Assembly: GCA_025054795.1 (NCBI GenBank)
Contig: JANWZU010000115.1
Location: 1-6,026, forward strand
DNA from: Candidatus Caldarchaeum sp.
GTDB lineage: Archaea; Thermoproteota; Nitrososphaeria_A; Caldarchaeales; Caldarchaeaceae
Reading direction: 5' to 3'
Length of the DNA stretch: 6,026 bases
Part shown: positions 4,752 through 6,026 of the stretch, in pieces
Layout of the letters: each line of letters starts with the position of its first letter
Position numbering within the stretch: the stretch's first letter is position 1
The notes under the pieces: model-generated
Seen by the model: the letters and a program-made list of their open reading frames with translations, nothing else
What the model was told of the DNA's origin: nothing
The model's database searches: none
Translations under genes and position numbers: made by a program

Positions 4752-6026
4752 TTGAGGATCCTGCAGAAGAAAGGAGACCTGTTGGAGCTAATCTGCGTAC
4801 CTTCTGAACTGGTCTTCGAAATAGGCGACTACCTGAGAGTATCGCAGGACGGTAAAAGCATACTCGTCCAAGTTATTGATGTTTCGTATCCGGAGCTGCC
4901 GGGGACCGTCGAAGACCTTCTACGTGATATGGTTCTTCAGGAGGTTGATGGAAGGCGTCTTCTGGATGTTTACAACACGGACTCCGTCTCGATGATGCTC
5001 AAGGAGACTCGCCTTGTTTTAACCAAGCTCCGGGTTATTCTTGAAGATGAAGTCGTCCGACACAACTCATCATGGGTTCCAAGCCGCTACACAGCTACCA
5101 TCGAAAAGGCTTCGAACGACTTTTTAAAAAGAATAACATGCAGACGGGATGGTGGGCTGATGTTTGAAGTCGGCAACGTCGGCGACGAACCTTTCACGCT
5201 TCCGTTGGCAGGCTTGGACGGCTGCCTAACAATCATAACAGGAAAGAAGGAGAGCGGAAAATCACATCTGGCCAAAATTCTGGTCGAGTCGCTGGCTTCA
5301 AACGGCGCCACAGTTTTGGTCCTCGACGTCAACGGCGAATACGTAAACTTGGACAAGACAACGGAAGGAGGGCGAAGCAGGATAGCTGACTCGGTCTGCG
5401 TGCTGGAGCCTGGGGGCAGCTTTAAAGCCAGCCTGCGGCGTATGGGTTTGAAAACTTTCCTAGACATTCTGGAGCATGTGTACGGAACGCCTTCGACAAG
5501 CCTTCGCGAGGTTGCTAGAGTGTGGAAGAGGGCTGAAAAACGTGGTGAGGTAAGTTTGGAAGGGTTGATGGAGTTGGTTGAGAGGGAGGACATTAACGAG
5601 GCTGTACGGGACGCCCTTCTCTCGAGGCTCCAGAGCATCAAGTCGTCGGGGTTCTTCGATGAGGAGAACCATCTAGACCTCGAGGAAGCCATGTCCTGCA
5701 AGCCGGAGGGCAACGTGGCTGTAGTGGATTTGTCGAAGCTTCTGCCCAGCGTGAGGCGGCTTGTTGTGGAATACCTCCTCAGCCATCTCTCATCCCTTCT
5801 GAGCGTTAACAAGCTTGACCCGATTTTCTTGCTTGCTGAAGAGGCTCATCTTTACCTCCGTGAAACCTACTGGGAGGACATAGTCACCCGGATGAGGCAC
5901 GTCGGGCTTTTCCCCATAATAGTCACCAACCAACCGGACACGGTGCCGGAGCTCGTGTACAGGCAGGCGGACAACATTTTTCTCTTCAATTTCACTAACG
6001 ACTCTGACCTAGAGAAAATAGCAAGG
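4752..6026 (+). CDS. herA: HerA hexameric DNA translocase ATPase (3' end beyond window)
   Basis: The frame is open from TTG 4752 to the last base, giving 425 residues with no stop; the C-terminus is missing. HerA is a ring ATPase of the FtsK-HerA class that pumps DNA into NurA. Residues 8-~50 (GDLLELICVPSELVFEIGDY) fit the HAS-barrel. The WVPSR motif (108-112) is typical of the linker before the ATPase core. Walker A is GKKESGKS (164-171, K170, S171). DVNGEY (192-197) corresponds to the family's D-H/N-GEY motif. Residues 230-320 form the helical insertion. Walker B is FLLAEEAH (359-366, catalytic E364). TNQP (392-395) is the sensor, followed by the RQADNIFLFNF strand. TTG 4782 with an upstream AAGGAG is an alternative start, but it would shorten the first barrel strand. 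The long antisense frame at 5087-5812 is a shadow. Confidence 0.94.
   Translation, partial: MRILQKKGDLLELICVPSELVFEIGDYLRVSQDGKSILVQVIDVSYPELPGTVEDLLRDMVLQEVDGRRLLDVYNTDSVSMMLKETRLVLTKLRVILEDEVVRHNSSWVPSRYTATIEKASNDFLKRITCRRDGGLMFEVGNVGDEPFTLPLAGLDGCLTIITGKKESGKSHLAKILVESLASNGATVLVLDVNGEYVNLDKTTEGGRSRIADSVCVLEPGGSFKASLRRMGLKTFLDILEHVYGTPSTSLREVARVWKRAEKRGEVSLEGLMELVEREDINEAVRDALLSRLQSIKSSGFFDEENHLDLEEAMSCKPEGNVAVVDLSKLLPSVRRLVVEYLLSHLSSLLSVNKLDPIFLLAEEAHLYLRETYWEDIVTRMRHVGLFPIIVTNQPDTVPELVYRQADNIFLFNFTNDSDLEKIAR

Noticed and set aside
5087..5812. 241-codon open frame on the minus strand
   Set aside because: It lies wholly inside HerA, whose Walker A, Walker B and sensor motifs fix the plus-strand frame; the antisense translation is Ser/Arg-rich with no recognisable domain.

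Overview
The window is archaeal. It opens with an intact tRNA-Ile(GAT) that has no encoded CCA and is preceded by an archaeal TATA box. Most protein genes lie about 27-37 bp downstream of TATA-like boxes, so transcripts should be leaderless or carry very short leaders. The right end is a NurA-HerA nuclease/translocase pair, a hallmark of archaeal DNA end processing. Base composition looks moderate, and TTG is the most common start codon. The gene content and start usage suggest a thermophilic member of the TACK group, perhaps near Aigarchaeota/Caldiarchaeum, but that placement is inference without any search.

Layout. 1-106: promoter and tRNA-Ile. 107-233: a gene-free spacer with a 7-bp inverted repeat and a TATA-like box. 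234-719 (+): small soluble protein with a HEYLH zinc-metalloprotease-like motif. 765-1967 (+): FrhB/FdhB-type F420 and iron-sulfur flavoprotein with two N-terminal ferredoxin clusters. 1988-2242 (-): 84-residue two-helix membrane protein, convergent with the flavoprotein gene. 2305-2769 and 2776-3255 (+): tandem paralogous winged-helix proteins, apparently one operon. 3228-3638 (-): a third protein of similar architecture, overlapping the preceding gene tail to tail by 28 bp. 3710-4744 (+): NurA nuclease. 4752-6026 (+, runs off the window): HerA hexameric ATPase.

How the parts relate. NurA and HerA are separated by 7 bp and should be co-transcribed and assemble into the 5'-end resection machine that works with Mre11-Rad50; neither partner gene is in this window. 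Two divergent gene pairs (membrane protein/wHTH 1, and wHTH 3/NurA) each appear to be driven from one near-symmetric TATA box, so a putative DNA-binding protein is wired back-to-back with the repair operon. Genes inside operons or with a short leader show a GTGA Shine-Dalgarno core 6-7 nt before the start, and in both tandem gene junctions this core contains the stop codon of the upstream gene. The other first genes lack it and look leaderless. No mobile element, CRISPR array or obvious horizontally acquired island was seen. The least understood content is the wHTH protein family, the HEYLH protein and the small membrane protein.
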